Positions 32,529-43,648 of a stretch of DNA of 64,000 bases are shown piece by piece. Under the pieces are notes generated by a model. That model did no database searches and was not told the origin of the DNA. It worked only from the letters and a program-made list of their open reading frames with translations. The position numbers and the translations under genes are program-made. The stretch is taken from positions 199,001-263,000 of the forward strand of contig NW_024881782.1 in the NCBI RefSeq assembly GCF_019059575.1, written 5' to 3'. The stretch's first letter is position 1; every line of letters starts with the position of its first letter. Source of the stretch: Amphibalanus amphitrite. Lineage: Eukaryota; Arthropoda; Thecostraca; Balanomorpha; Balanidae.

Positions 32529-33470
32529 TAGGTCGTTCAATAAGTAACGAACAATCGGTCATAACTTCTTTATTTCTTTATTGAACACTTTCAAACTTTC
32601 ACAGATTATAGATCAGACATTTCTGAATGCAGCCTATGTCTCAAACCAGCCGGAGCCCGCCTGCACACACTTCTCCCAGCGTTCCGGCCAACGCCGGAAT
32701 TCCGCCCGGAAAAACGCGTTTTCCGTCTTTTTCACCCAGTTCATGACAGCGCACATGACTTCAGCGTCGGTCTCGAAGTGTTCACCATGGAGGCCATCCT
32801 TTAGGGGACCAAAGAGGTGAAAATCTGAAGGAGCCAGGTCCGGACTGTAGGGCGGCTGGGGCATGATATTCAGCCCTGTCACGCGATCTCCTCGCGCGTG
32901 GCGTGAGACAAGTGCGGTCGGGCGTTGTCATGGTGTATGGTGATGTTGTTGACATCCGAGCCGCGCCTCTTCTTCAGGATTGCTTTTCTCAGTCTCCTGC
33001 AGGACTGTGATGTAGCGGCCCGCTGTCCATCGTCCGCCCAGGTACAAGAAAGCCCACCAGGATGACACCATGACAACGGTCGTCTGCACATGTCTCACGC
33101 CACACGCGAAGAGATCGCGAGACAGGGCTGAATATCATGCCCCAGCCGCCCTACAGTCCGAACCTGGCTCCTTCAGATTTTCACCTCTGGTCCCCTGAAG
33201 GATGGCCTCCGTGGTGAACACTTCGAGACCGACGCTGAAGTCAGGTGCGCTGTCAAGAACTGGGTGAAAAAGACGGAAAACGCGTTTTTCCGGGCGGAAT
33301 TCCGGCGTTGGCCGGAACGCTGGGAGAAGTGCGTGCAGGCGGGCGGCGACTGGTTTGAGGCAAAGGCTACATTCAGAAACATTTGATCTATAATCTGTGA
33401 AAGTTTGAAAGTGTTAAATAAAGAAATAAAGAAGTTATGACCGATTGTTCGTTACTTATTGAACGACCTA
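32529..33470. mobile_element. Palindromic composite of two mariner 3' halves
   Basis: Bounded by TA at 32529-32530 and 33469-33470. The arms (about 32531-32882 and 33124-33468) are inverted copies of one mariner 3' half, including the terminal inverted repeat GGTCGTTCAATAAGTAACGA. On the minus strand the arm encodes the C-terminal transposase motif YSPDLAPSDFHLF. The centre retains HHDNARPHLSHATREEIA, the second catalytic Asp region, broken by stops. On the plus strand the second arm encodes the same end with a broken YSPDLAPSD region. Neither copy has an N-terminal half, so the element is dead but could be mobilised in trans. Confidence 0.85.
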
Positions 33471-33939
33471 ATACAGTTGATAAAGATAGACTTACCTAGA
33501 TAGGCAGTAGGCACTTGTATAAGTATTTTCACCAATAGTGACCGCAATGTGCAAAAGCCAGGCACTGAAGGGAATAAACTAATAGTGCGTGTGTGTGACT
33601 TTATGTTATGTACATACATGCATGCATGGGCACACAAATTTACTCAGCCACTTCACTGACGTTTACTCAGCGATGAGTTCAGGGCCACAGTATAAGAGCC
33701 ATCACCTTTGCTCGGATCAACCCTGCGGCCTGCAGCGGCGAACCTCAGACGATCGCGGCGCTATCTGTGACCGGAGCGGCCAAATGCGGCGCAGCGGAGA
33801 CGACGTGACAGGTGACGCACCGCCGTCCGCCGCCCACCGCCCACCGCTCACCGCCCGCCGCCCTCCGCAGGCGACGGTTGGTCCAGCGAGCGATGGATGG
33901 CCGAGACACCAATCGTGCATCGTTGATGGCGACGGGGCC

Positions 33940-34360
33940 TCACAGAGGTCAGGTGGACTGTGGGCTGTGCTGGCGACCGTGAGCTGTGCTAGACTGTGGG
34001 CTGTGATCTGTGCTGGTCGGTAAACTGTGGGCTGTGGGCTGTTACGGTCGATGAACTGTGAGGCGTGAGCTGTGCTGGATAGGCAATCTATAGATTGTGG
34101 GCTGTGCTATCCGGTTGACTGTGGGCTAGGTTAGTCGGTGGGCTGTGCTGTCCGGTTGACTGTGGGCTATGTTTAGCCGGTGGGCTGTGCTGTCTGGGGC
34201 CGTCTGCTGTGCTGCATGATGGGCTGTGGCCGTGTATTGTGGGCTATGTTGGCTTTCAGCTATGCTGTTTGGTGGACTCGGCTGTGTTGTGAGCTGTGCT
34301 GTGAGCTGTGCTGTGAGCTGTGCTGTCTTTAGCTGTGCTGTCTGTAGCTGTGCTGGTCGG
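33940..34360. repeat. GCTGTG-rich degenerate minisatellite
   Basis: Repeated GTGGGCTGTGCTG and GGTTGACTGTGGGCTA words with variable spacing, becoming shorter GTGAGCTGTGCT units near 34290. It is flanked by GC-rich DNA at 33710-33940 whose open frames look like composition artefacts. Confidence 0.6.
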
Positions 34361-34902
34361 CTGGGTCGTTATGGATATGTATAGAGACGGAGATGGAGAC
34401 GAGTGAAAACTGGGAAACAGAGGCAGATATGAAAAAAGACACAAACATAAATGGATTCGGGCAAAGACGAATTCACACAGACACACAAACGGAGACATCG
34501 GAATAGAGAGGGAATGTTGCCACGCATGGTCAGGTTATGGACGCAGACGAAAAGGCAAGCCGGCACGGAGGCTTTATGCGGGAGACGGAGGAGCTGGATT
34601 ACATAGAGATGAGACAGAGTAAATCCCCCGGACAAAACGAATAAAAAAGACCAAGACTAAGACTAAATGAATAAGACTGAAAATGGCTAAGAAGACTAAA
34701 AATGACTAGGACTGAAAAGGCTCAAGTGGATACCTTTCTGCTATCTCGGCACAACCTCGAAGAATATGGTTTTGAATACCTACGTTCATGCTTCGCGATT
34801 CGATGTTGTTTTTTCGCGAATTTTATATTAACGTTCAAAAGTTCTTTTAACCTTCATTGCATTATACCTACCTACCTACCTACGCCTTTTTCATTTTGAC
34901 AG

Positions 34903-34971
34903 CAATACCTGCAAGTTCTCAGGGTGGATGTGGTCTCACCAACTACGCCGATGGACAACTTATATGCCCAG
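34903..34971 (+). CDS. Possible isolated 69-base exon
   Basis: A strong pyrimidine tract and acceptor (TTTTTCATTTTGACAG) precede 69 bases open in two frames, followed by a donor CAG|GTAACT. In the phase-0 frame it would encode 23 residues beginning QYLQVLRVDVV. No partner exon with matching phase was identified and no family is recognised. A MITE begins about 10 bases after the donor. Confidence 0.2.
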
Positions 34972-34981
34972 GTAACTGTCG

Positions 34982-35217
34982 TACCGTAAAGTGGGGCTAT
35001 TTTAGACAGTGGGGCTATTTGAGACAGTATTTAAAATCGCTATAAAATAAAGATCGTTTGATTCTTTTGTGATATTTTTCCTCGGGGAGGTGAAGAATCG
35101 AGCAGTAAATCGCCTGGCCAAAAATTGAGCATAAATTTTAAATGATTTTTATCTTATAGCAATTTTAAATACTGTCTCAAATAGCCCCACTGTCTCAAAT
35201 AGCCCCACTTTACGGTA
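34982..35217. mobile_element. MITE with long inverted repeats (TA-flanked)
   Basis: The ends TACCGTAAAGTGGGGCTATT and AATAGCCCCACTTTACGGTA are inverted, and the arms match for about 65 bases (34984-35048 against 35150-35215). Within each arm GTGGGGCTATTT(G/T)AGACA occurs twice. TA at both ends suggests Tc1/mariner-type target use. Non-coding. Confidence 0.75.
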
Positions 35218-35267
35218 CCTATGTCGTTGAATGATTCGGGCTAATCGAGACCTGTCGGTCATTTTTA

Positions 35268-36354
35268 TTAAAGGTAGTGTGCCAGCTTTCCTGGACCGTT
35301 TGGAGTTAATGGCCCAGATAAGGAGAACCGGATTTTTAGAACTTATCCATACCTTCAAAACTCATGGAAGCGTCTTAAATTCTTCAAATTTTGAGTACCC
35401 CAGTGCGAAATTCGCCCCGACGGGTTGTCGGTCGTACCCCAACCACATTTCACACCACTATGAACAATAAATGCACACACTGAAATCGCTATTACCGATA
35501 TGCTCATCCAATCAAGTTTCGATAAACCCGTTCATCATCAGCTCCTGCGGTTTCGAACACGCCTGTTAGGTGGTGCGGTAGACCGCGCCCAAAGCCAGGG
35601 CCCCGGTAACGTGAGGTAGCCGAGTCAGGGCAGCGTGCGCTGACCCAAGCCGGAGCCGCGCGTCCTCCCGGTGTCATGTGATAGCCCGGGGCTGCCCGCG
35701 GGGATGCGGTAGACCGCGCCCAAAGCTGCGGCCCCGGCTTGGGTCAGCGCACGCTGCCCCGACTCGGCTACCTCACGTTACCGGGGCCCTGGCTTTGGGC
35801 GCGGCTTCTGCTCATACTTTGTGGTGCGGTGGTGGTGCGTCGGGCTGCGCGCTCTGACTTCGGCCAAGAAAAATGCGTCAGCTGATCATTGTCATTTCTG
35901 CCACTTGCGTGTGGTGAAATGGGGTCATAACTTATGAGACGGCTTTTTCATATCAATTATTTTACATAAAATCATATTTCAAACCATAAATAATGTTCGA
36001 CAGCCAAATAAAAGAAACAATACCAATACAGGCTTACAGTTTAAGGCTCGACATTGTGTTGTCTACGATTAGACAGCTGATAACTCATTCCCGTACGTCG
36101 TATGGTCGTAACACTATAATGACCTTAGCTTATTGTCACATGTGCGTCGCATTCGCGATTGTTGCCGACGCCTGTTTGCAGGTGAGCCCACTACAGTTGT
36201 TATACATATCTAAAAACCGATAAACTTTTAGGCGAAAAAGGCACTATTCCAGGCCCATTTTTGATTTTTTTTGCGATATTAGGTAAAAACAGAAGCTTCT
36301 TATCCTAGGAAAAATAAAATGGGAAGTCTTTCAAAGGTGGCACACTACCTTTAA
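35268..36354. mobile_element. TTAA-flanked element with AGGTAGTGTGCCA ends
   Basis: TTAA at 35268-35271 and 36351-36354 flanks inverted ends AGGTAGTGTGCCA and TGGCACACTACCT, followed on both sides by a CTTT-like step. It is about 1.08 kb with no transposase frame. A large GC-rich palindrome (35585-35802) sits inside and may be a separate insertion. Confidence 0.6.
35585..35802. repeat. Near-perfect GC-rich palindrome, ~70-base arms
   Basis: The left arm from GCGCCCAAAGCCAGGGCCCC to GACCCAAGCCGG is mirrored by CCGGCTTGGGTC to GGGGCCCTGGCTTTGGGCGC with about one mismatch. The phrase GCGGTAGACCGCGCCCAAAG also occurs as a direct repeat near 35575 and 35706. It would form a very stable cruciform or hairpin RNA. 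Confidence 0.8.
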
Positions 36355-36689
36355 CTTCTGACCTCCACTCGATCCGCCTGCATTATTAATTTATTATGCA
36401 ACCCATCAACATGGCAGCTTTGAGTTACCTTCCAGACTGTTAAGACCACTACATAGACTATCCAGACTGCTATGAGCACCATGTAGACTACCAGATCGCT
36501 ACTATTGAGTTACCTACCTATCAGACTAGGTATATGAGTCACAGTGCATGGGAGGTGCGTTAATATCAGTTATAAATGTGAAGGCAAGATAGAACAATAT
36601 ATGTAGAACTGGCTCATGACTGAAAATCAAAAGTGTCTATCGGTTTCACACTCTGCACTCTGCAGCATTTTAGATAGGTAGGTCGCCCA

Positions 36690-37250
36690 GGGAGACCCGC
36701 CCAGTCTCTCGGGAAGTCAGACGCTCCGGCCCGGTAGCGATCTCAGTGCCGACAGAGGTCCTCTCGGAGAGCCAGACAGAGTCGCACGTGACTCCTCCAG
36801 CGCCGACCAACCGCCTGCAGCATGCCAGCACCGCACCCGCCACCGGCGCCGCTTATCGCCGCCTGCAATCTCTGGGCCGCGGGTGGGGCGCGGGCGCCGC
36901 GGGCGGCGCTCGGCCTGCCACCTGGCGGCTCTGCGGCGAACCAGCCGGCCGGAGCGGCCCGAGTTGAGCATAGCCGAGCGCGGCGGGCCGCGGGAAGTGT
37001 GTGGTGATTATTGACAATGGAGCAGCCGCAGCCGGAGACCTGTTTGGCCAGTTCGGAGCGGCCCGCCCCCGACAGGTGAGCCCGTTTTTCGGCCGGTGTA
37101 AAAACGCCGGCCGGAACAGCGGATGTAAGGCAGCCGGACCAGTTTTTTTTTTTCGGGTGCGGGCGGGTTCCGTTCCGGGTGGGACACAGTCCGCCGCCGG
37201 TGCGTAATACGGGAGGTGGTAGCGGGAGGAGGCTGTTAGTGTGTGATTAA
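36690..37250 (+). promoter_or_regulatory. CpG island around a candidate first exon
   Basis: A sharp CpG-rich block in AT-rich surroundings, with GC boxes, leading to an ATG at 37017. It looks like a promoter with 5' UTR on the plus strand. No TATA box is evident. Confidence 0.35.
37017..37075 (+). CDS. Candidate first coding exon, unidentified gene
   Basis: The ATG (context TTGACAATGG) opens 19 codons plus two bases, encoding MEQPQPETCLASSERPAPD, before a good donor, GACAG|GTGAGC. It sits in a CpG island. I recognise no family and cannot connect it to a downstream exon with the required phase. Confidence 0.25.
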
Positions 37251-39158
37251 TAGCGCCCCGAGATGTCACAGGTTGTGCAATGAAAGCGGCACAGCACTCG
37301 CAAACTTTGGCAATGCACGACTGTATCGGTGTAGGGTATCGCACCCAATGCCATTACCATGCTGGATTATTTACATATCGACTTACGTTCGATGGGCTGC
37401 TTCCACTTAGAAATTAAAAATGTTGCTGACAGGAGTTTTGAAAATAACCCATTCTCGGATGGATTCATCCTATGCTCGTTCATTATTCTAATAATAATCA
37501 GTAACGTTATTCCCTCACCTCACTGAGAGTTGGGCTGTAATTTGCGCGTTTAATTCTCGCAAATATTTAATTCAGACTGAACTAAGATTCGATGCGATAG
37601 AGGACCGGTATTCGCCGAAACATCATTTGACAGTTGACTATGCGGCATTGGTGTTTCGCCACCTATCATTGGCTGGTCGGCTCGAATGGGGCGGAGCCAT
37701 GCGATGGGATGGGCGGCGTCTATGGAAGGTCGACCCTGAATCACGTGACCTATTGACCTCGCTAAAGTGGCAACGACGGTGGTGCCATACGGGCCGAGCT
37801 AGGCTGCTGCGTTTTGTTGTTATGCCGATATAAGACAATCGAAATTAGGTAGATATATGCAGGTTCTCTATTTACAACAAATGTGTCTGTGCCTTTGTAG
37901 GCGTAGGCTCCAGGTTTCTGTAACCAATTAAGAGGCAATAAGGACATCGAATGGCAAATGATTAAAGAGCTGTGTTCGTCAGTCGTCACATCGGCTATTT
38001 CTGGTCTATGTAGGGCCTAGGCATCCATTCCAGGTGGCATGCGGGACTGGCGCCTAGTAGTCCGCCTTGGCGTATAGGACATCGATTCGATGCCACACTC
38101 AAGGACATATCACACATGCGGGTTCTAGACCTGCACGCGAGTGGAGTAGTACCCAGGAAAGTGCTTTCATAATTGGGCTCGAGCAGTTTTACCTTCTCAC
38201 TGAAAAATGAGGATAACGTGTGAACTAAAATAATGAATGACCGAAGCTATAATTACAATGAAGTCCAACAAAACGAATGTAATCCTGTTGTGATGCCCAT
38301 TGTAGTCTGGAGCAGCTTATATTTCAAAGTCGACGCCTCAAGCTGCGTGGATGTGTTGGTGACGGAGGCATGTATTGTTGTTGAACGAAAGACGACAAAG
38401 CGATACGGAAATTTAGTGAAATGTTTCCATTATTATGCTAGCTTTATAAATATTATCCTCCTTTGCTTTTCAGGCCTTCGACTTTCTTATCCTTACTTTA
38501 AGATCAAAATGACTTATTTTAAGTTATTAGTAAACCATTATTTATTTTTCAACTGTATTATACCTAATTATTGGAATCCGTTTTTGAGAATGTGTGCGGA
38601 CTGGAATGGCAACTACAGAAAGGTCAAATGCGTGTCCGTAATCGCAAATGTACAAGCACTTGGGTTGAAAATGGATATTCTTGCTTCTTAAAACCTTTGT
38701 CTGATATTAAAGTTTAGTTATGTTTACTGCTACTGCTACTCAGCTTTTCTTCTGATTATGTGTACCTAATTTCAAAGACGGCAAAACATGTAAAATCATA
38801 GCATGCAATGTGATATCTTCATCAACACAACAGCAATACATGCTCCTAATTTGCTCACAAGCAGTGTCCGATAAACACTCAGGCTGACACGCTTGTTTTC
38901 ACAACAGAAACAGCTATGTCTGTGTGAGAGCGTGCCACCCGTTATTCCCATGGTGTTCCGTTTGCAGCGTCCGTCGCAGTCACCGGTGTTAGTTCCCGAT
39001 GCCGTATTAAGGTTATCGCCTCGCCGAGTGGCTTGCTTTCGAAGTGTGGCTGACTGGTTCACAAAATGTGTGTTAGTTGTTACGAATGATAGGTGTTTAG
39101 CCACTATAATATATGCGTTTAAAACTTACATTCCTGGTCATGCTGTAACATAATGTTC
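37076..39158. other. AT-rich region, no gene seen
   Basis: Mostly AT-rich. One 152-codon frame at 38233-38691 has no recognisable domain and ordinary AT-rich composition, so I do not call it. Confidence 0.35.
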
Positions 39159-39549
39159 TTAAGGTCGATGCGAGCGACTTCAGCGAGTGTCAGCTGAGCG
39201 AACGTCATTTGAGCGATCCATTTTCAGCGACTGTCTTTTCAACGATTATCAATTTGAGCGATTATCAAATAAAGCGATCATCAATGTGTGAGGAAGCTAT
39301 GTTTCAGCGACATCTATTTCGCCGACTACCATTTCGACGATTGTCATGTTTGGCGAGACACTCTCCAGTCTCCTCCCGTCAGGGTGCATTTTTGCGTTTG
39401 CAAGCCATAAGCGACCCGCGAAGTACCTATTGCACACATTTTATGATTACCCGGAACGGTATGACGAATGCCGTGTTCAAAGTACATACATTAAACTCCA
39501 AGTTTTACGATACATTAAACAATCAAAAGGTTTTGTTTCGTCCCTCTAT

Positions 39550-40906
39550 CAGTAGCGGCGGAACACCTTCAATTAACCCGCGACCGCCTGGGGGGGTCGG
39601 ATCCGACCCCCCCTCCGTTTTTCTTGAATAACTCATGAACCGCTTGCGCTATCAACTTGAAACTTCGCGTACCTTCTCCCCTATCAATTTGACGTCTCCT
39701 GTGCAATTTTTAAGAAAAAATTTCCAAAATTTTTTGAGATATATCGATTTTAGTGATGTAACTACATGGCGTTTTCAGTCAAAAAATGGTAAATGTTTAC
39801 AAAATCGCCAAAAATCGAGGTTTTAAGCAAATTGCAAATTAAGGACATGAAAAGACGCAGCTCAACGAGTTCTTTAAAATGGTTATCTCGGATTTTCCAT
39901 GAAATGCGTTTTTCACCCCTAAAAATTCAAAAAACTATATTTTTTGGAAAACAGCTAATAAAATCCAAAATTTTGGGAATTTTCAAAAAAACGGAATATA
40001 TGTTATAGAGCTCTATTAGAACATTAGATGTTCCAAATTTCAACTTTCTATCTTGATTTTTGACCCCCAAATTGTAAAAAATAGCTCCAACATGCATAGG
40101 GCATGGTGACGTCATAAGCATTTTCGCGAATTAGAGGCACTTCTGAACATCGCATGTGAAAACAAATGGCACCACTAGATTCCTGGGACAAAGCTCGTCT
40201 AGAAAAATGTATTTTTATGTCAAAAATAAAAAGTTGAAAAATTGACCTTTTTTCTCAGCCCTCGTTTAGTATAAACGATTTTTTATGCTTTCAATGCACA
40301 CTTATCACCAGCACAGTGACTTGGGGTCACATATAACCATTACCATCGGATTTGGCGTGAAAAATAAGCCATAAAACATGTGTCGCACGCCCATGTAGCA
40401 GAAAGTGAAAACCGTGACCTTTCGTGACCTGACCTGACCTTGACCCGTACTTAGTATGACCCCTATACGCACATGGTACCTTTACTAGGTCTTTGAGGTC
40501 ATTTGTGGTGAGTTTCGAGCAGCAGCTATCGATTCCGCTGTCCGTAAGCCTAATCATGCAAAACCCCTGAATTTGACCTTTGACCTGACCTTGACCCGAA
40601 AGTTGACCTCAATCTTAAAATCTTAAGAATGCTTTGGGAAGGTCTCGTAGAGACCTTTCGAACGCCGCCTCGCGGGGCTCGATACGACCATTGGTTCTCG
40701 AGATAACAGGGGGGGTCGGATCCGACCCCCCCCCCCAGGCTGATGTGGGTACGGAAATAGCCCAGGCGGTGCCGGGTTAAGGGGGGGGGGGGCACTGCCG
40801 ACTTTTGGTCACATTCTTTCCATGCAACGTCCATAGGGCTAATGTTGAAATGCCAAAATCAAAGGGGGCACGGTGCCCCGGTGCCCTCCCCGTTCCGCAG
40901 CCTATG
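39550..40906. mobile_element. hAT-type MITE, interrupted by a TTAA element
   Basis: The left end is CAGTAGCGGCGGAACACC at 39550; the right end is GTTCCGCAGCCTATG up to 40906. An 8-base target duplication CCCTCTAT stands at 39542-39549 and 40907-40914, the hAT hallmark. It is split by the element at 39573-40780. With one TTAA copy removed the MITE is 153 bases, exactly the length of its uninterrupted sister at 43488-43640. Confidence 0.9.
39573..40780. mobile_element. TTAA/poly-G element, copy E, nested in hAT MITE
   Basis: TTAA at 39573-39576 and 40777-40780; inverted ends CCCGCGACCGCCTGGG and CCCAGGCGGTGCCGGG. The hairpin GGGGGGTCGGATCCGACCCCCC lies at the left end and the same sequence at the right end (about 40709-40736). 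The interior carries GACCTGACCTTGACCC-type AGGTCA half-site arrays. Non-coding, about 1.2 kb. The insertion site is proved by the empty paralogous site at 43488-43640. Confidence 0.9.
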
Positions 40907-41609
40907 CCCTCTATTCTTGGCAATAATGGTAACCAAGCGTTTATGCAGAAAGTCACATTGCTTGGGCTGTTACAAGCATTTTCTTATTTGAATTTGGATC
41001 AGTTCCCCAAGTTATACTCTTGTCCTTGCCCCGAATCTGACGAAGTTCCAAATCCAAATATTTGGATGAGGTCCCTGAAAGGCATTGCTTGAATTCCCTC
41101 GTACATACCACCCCTCCAGCTTATTATTGGTCCTCGGCTTCCCTCCGTTCCCTCGTTTCCTCCGGCTTCCTCTGTTAAACACCTCGTCATTTAAAACATT
41201 TCATTTAGCATTTCGTCAAAAGTAAAGGCAACGATTCGTCCTTCGTTCGAGTCGGTGTCGTCGTTCGGCTCGTAGGAGTCGTTAAGTAAAATTTTTCCTG
41301 CCAGCCGTCGATCCGGCCGAATAAGGTGGGAAATTGCCGGAGAGTGACAAATAATTTACCTTAGTTTAGTTCGGTTTCGCTGTAACTGTATTCCCTCAAT
41401 GGGTTCTCATTGATCGCAATATATTCGCTCAAACTGGGCTCGCTGGTTCTGGTCCTCGTTTTAGTGTGATAATCGCTGTAATTGAATTCGCTATGTAGAC
41501 AATCGCTCAAAAAATAATTCGCCTAATTAAATTGAAAATCGCTGAAAATGCTGCAGTCAGATGTCGTTTGCTCAAATGACGCTCGTTCAGGTGCCGCAGA
41601 ACCTTTTAA

Positions 41610-42773
41610 GGGATGTAAGCCTTACGAATATAAAATATTGAAATACTTTTGGCTGTAGGAACCATTGAATCGTAATAGCTGGTAGCTGCTGAGTATTCTT
41701 CTTTCAATCAAGCCGGAAAACTGCTGAGTGCAAGGCTTAGGTACCTATGGATAAATTGAAGTTCTCCTTTATTGTCTAATACTTTTCTTTAATCATACAT
41801 ATACATGAAAGACCGTTTATTTAGTCGCTATTGAATTGAATTAGCCTGTTCACCTGCGTCAATGGATGTTTGAAGGTTGTGCTGGCAATAATGTCATTTT
41901 GCAGGGATCAACTGCTGACAGATGACAATCAATGAAGATGACATCACCCCCTCTGATATAATCATCTCTCGCTTGATTTCCATCTGGCTGAATTTATTTG
42001 GTAGGGCGTTGGTGCGGCACGACAGACTTAACGACAGAGCAGTACGACATGGAGACTCTGCGCCAGTACGGCGGGCCTTATACGGCAGGAGAGACGCTGT
42101 AAGTACGATTACCGGGAGACTGCCTTGTTGTCCGGCGTCCATTAACCTACGCACCCTCCCAATCATGGCTAGAGCCATACTTGATGGGATTTTAGCTATC
42201 CCGTCTCAGAAATGCCTTCATTTAACTTGCAATCAAGATGGGAAAGAACCAGTTTATTATTACGAAGTGAAGCGTATTTGAGGACCGAACTAACTACATA
42301 CATACAACAGCACACTCAAAAACAAAATTGGTGCGGCAAAGAAACTGTAAATGAATATTTAACTAACTTCATAGAGTAGTCTTTAATTCAGAATGCATTC
42401 ATTATTCATTCATGCTTAATTCATTCATTGTTTATTGTTTACACAAAAAAAAGTTTACTCTGACATTAACTCAATATCGTTTGGGGATAAAATACATAGT
42501 CCCTGGATGACATATGATGAACTTAATCCTAGCATGATAACATGTTTGTCTTCTGTTCTGAAAACCATTTGTTCTTATACCCTTTTCATATAAGATTACA
42601 TGTGAAACCAAACATTAAATGTTTTGGTCAGCAAAGGAGATGCAAGCTTAAAAGAGATGCTCAGTCAAAAGAAAAAGTTCGTTGTGCGAGCGTTATGATC
42701 CACTGCCAGATACCCTCGTGAGCAAACATTTTGAAAAGAGGCAACTGATACGTTCCCAGTCGTCGGCCCATGA
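41610..42773. other. AT-rich region with one possible exon
   Basis: Mostly AT-rich non-coding. The only exon-like segment is at 42005-42098, listed separately. Confidence 0.35.
42005..42098 (+). CDS. Possible internal exon, unidentified gene
   Basis: An acceptor (TTTATTTGGTAG) and a donor (GACGCT|GTAAGT) bound 94 bases. In the frame needing one upstream base it encodes a plausible segment with TTDLTTEQYDMETLRQYGG. No family recognised; phase does not fit directly to the candidate exon at 37017-37075, so linkage is unproven. Confidence 0.25.
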
Positions 42774-42950
42774 TCTGCAGTCTGCAGTCTCGGACAGACT
42801 TCTTCGTCCATGATTCTGCAGTAGGGGTACCCATTTTTCCCGATTTTGGAAATTTGAGGGTGGGGGTGGTTTTTCCCATTATTTCACGGCTCCTGATTCC
42901 AATGATGCCAAAAATATTGAAATCAAAGGTGGTTTAGGGGTCGCGAATTG
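42774..42950. repeat. Inverted partner of the 46.0-46.7 kb repeats
   Basis: CTGCAGTCTGCAGTCTCGGA...GTCCATGATTCTGCAG, then GGGGTACCCATTTTTCCC...TTTCCCATTATTT...GGGGTCGCGAATT. The second part is the reverse complement of the unit next to the minisatellite at about 46330-46470. It is a single copy here against several there. Confidence 0.65.
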
Positions 42951-43487
42951 AGATTTAAATTTGCGTATTTACCTAGAAATATGCCTATTTTACGCTGATA
43001 GTAAATCGCACCAAAGGCAAACTTTTTGTTTCGAAAGTCGGGTAGAGGGGTCATTGAGCGCTCCTTTTTCATCCAGATCGATGTGCTCCATCACGTGGTT
43101 CCGGTTAAATGCCTTACTAGCGATCAATACAAGTCGATATTGCAACATTTGGTGAAAAGCGCCGTGATGTTTTGCTCCTGTTGTTGGTATCATTCTGGTC
43201 GGCGTGTAATTATTTTTTATATCTTCTGCCTTCATGTGACCTTTGGTGACCTTTGGTATTGGTGACCTTTGATGACCTGTGAGGTCAAACTTAAATATGA
43301 CGTTTCAGTTGCCACATCTCAGTTCATGACAGGCTTTTTGTGTCCATACAATTAAAGTTTCCGCAAATTAGCTCAGGATACATCTCACAGGTTATGGCTC
43401 CGAATGGACTTCAAACCATGTAATTCAAAAACGATCAAACCATTTTGACCGTATACTTCCACAAGACACGCCGTCCTGATCGCTGAC

Positions 43488-43640
43488 CACAGGCGGCGGA
43501 ACGGGGAGGGCACCGGAGCACCGTGCCCCCCTTTGATTTTGGCATTTTAACATTAGCCCTAGGGGCGTTGCATGGAAAAAATGGGACCAAAAGTCGGTAG
43601 TGCCCCCCCCCCCTTAATTGAAGGTGTTCCACCGCTACTG
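43488..43640. mobile_element. hAT-type MITE, uninterrupted copy
   Basis: 153 bases with ends CACAGGCGGCGGAAC and GTTCCACCGCTACTG (inverted), flanked by the 8-base duplication TCGCTGAC at 43480-43487 and 43641-43648. It is inverted relative to the copy at 39550-40906 and keeps an intact TTAA where that copy carries the TTAA/poly-G element. Confidence 0.92.
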
Positions 43641-43648
43641 TCGCTGAC

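Larger units (their letters stand above)
39159..41609. mobile_element. Possible large TTAA element with AGCGA subterminal repeats
   Basis: The left part (39159-39350) has TTAAGGTCGATGCGAGCGAC, then many degenerate units of about 20 bases of the type GAGCGATnnTCATTT. The right part (41222-41609) has the same words on the opposite strand, ending AGGTGCCGCAGAACCTTTTAA. The inverted arrangement suggests the two ends of one element with subterminal repeat arrays. The terminal match itself is imperfect. It contains the nested hAT MITE and TTAA element. Confidence 0.4.
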
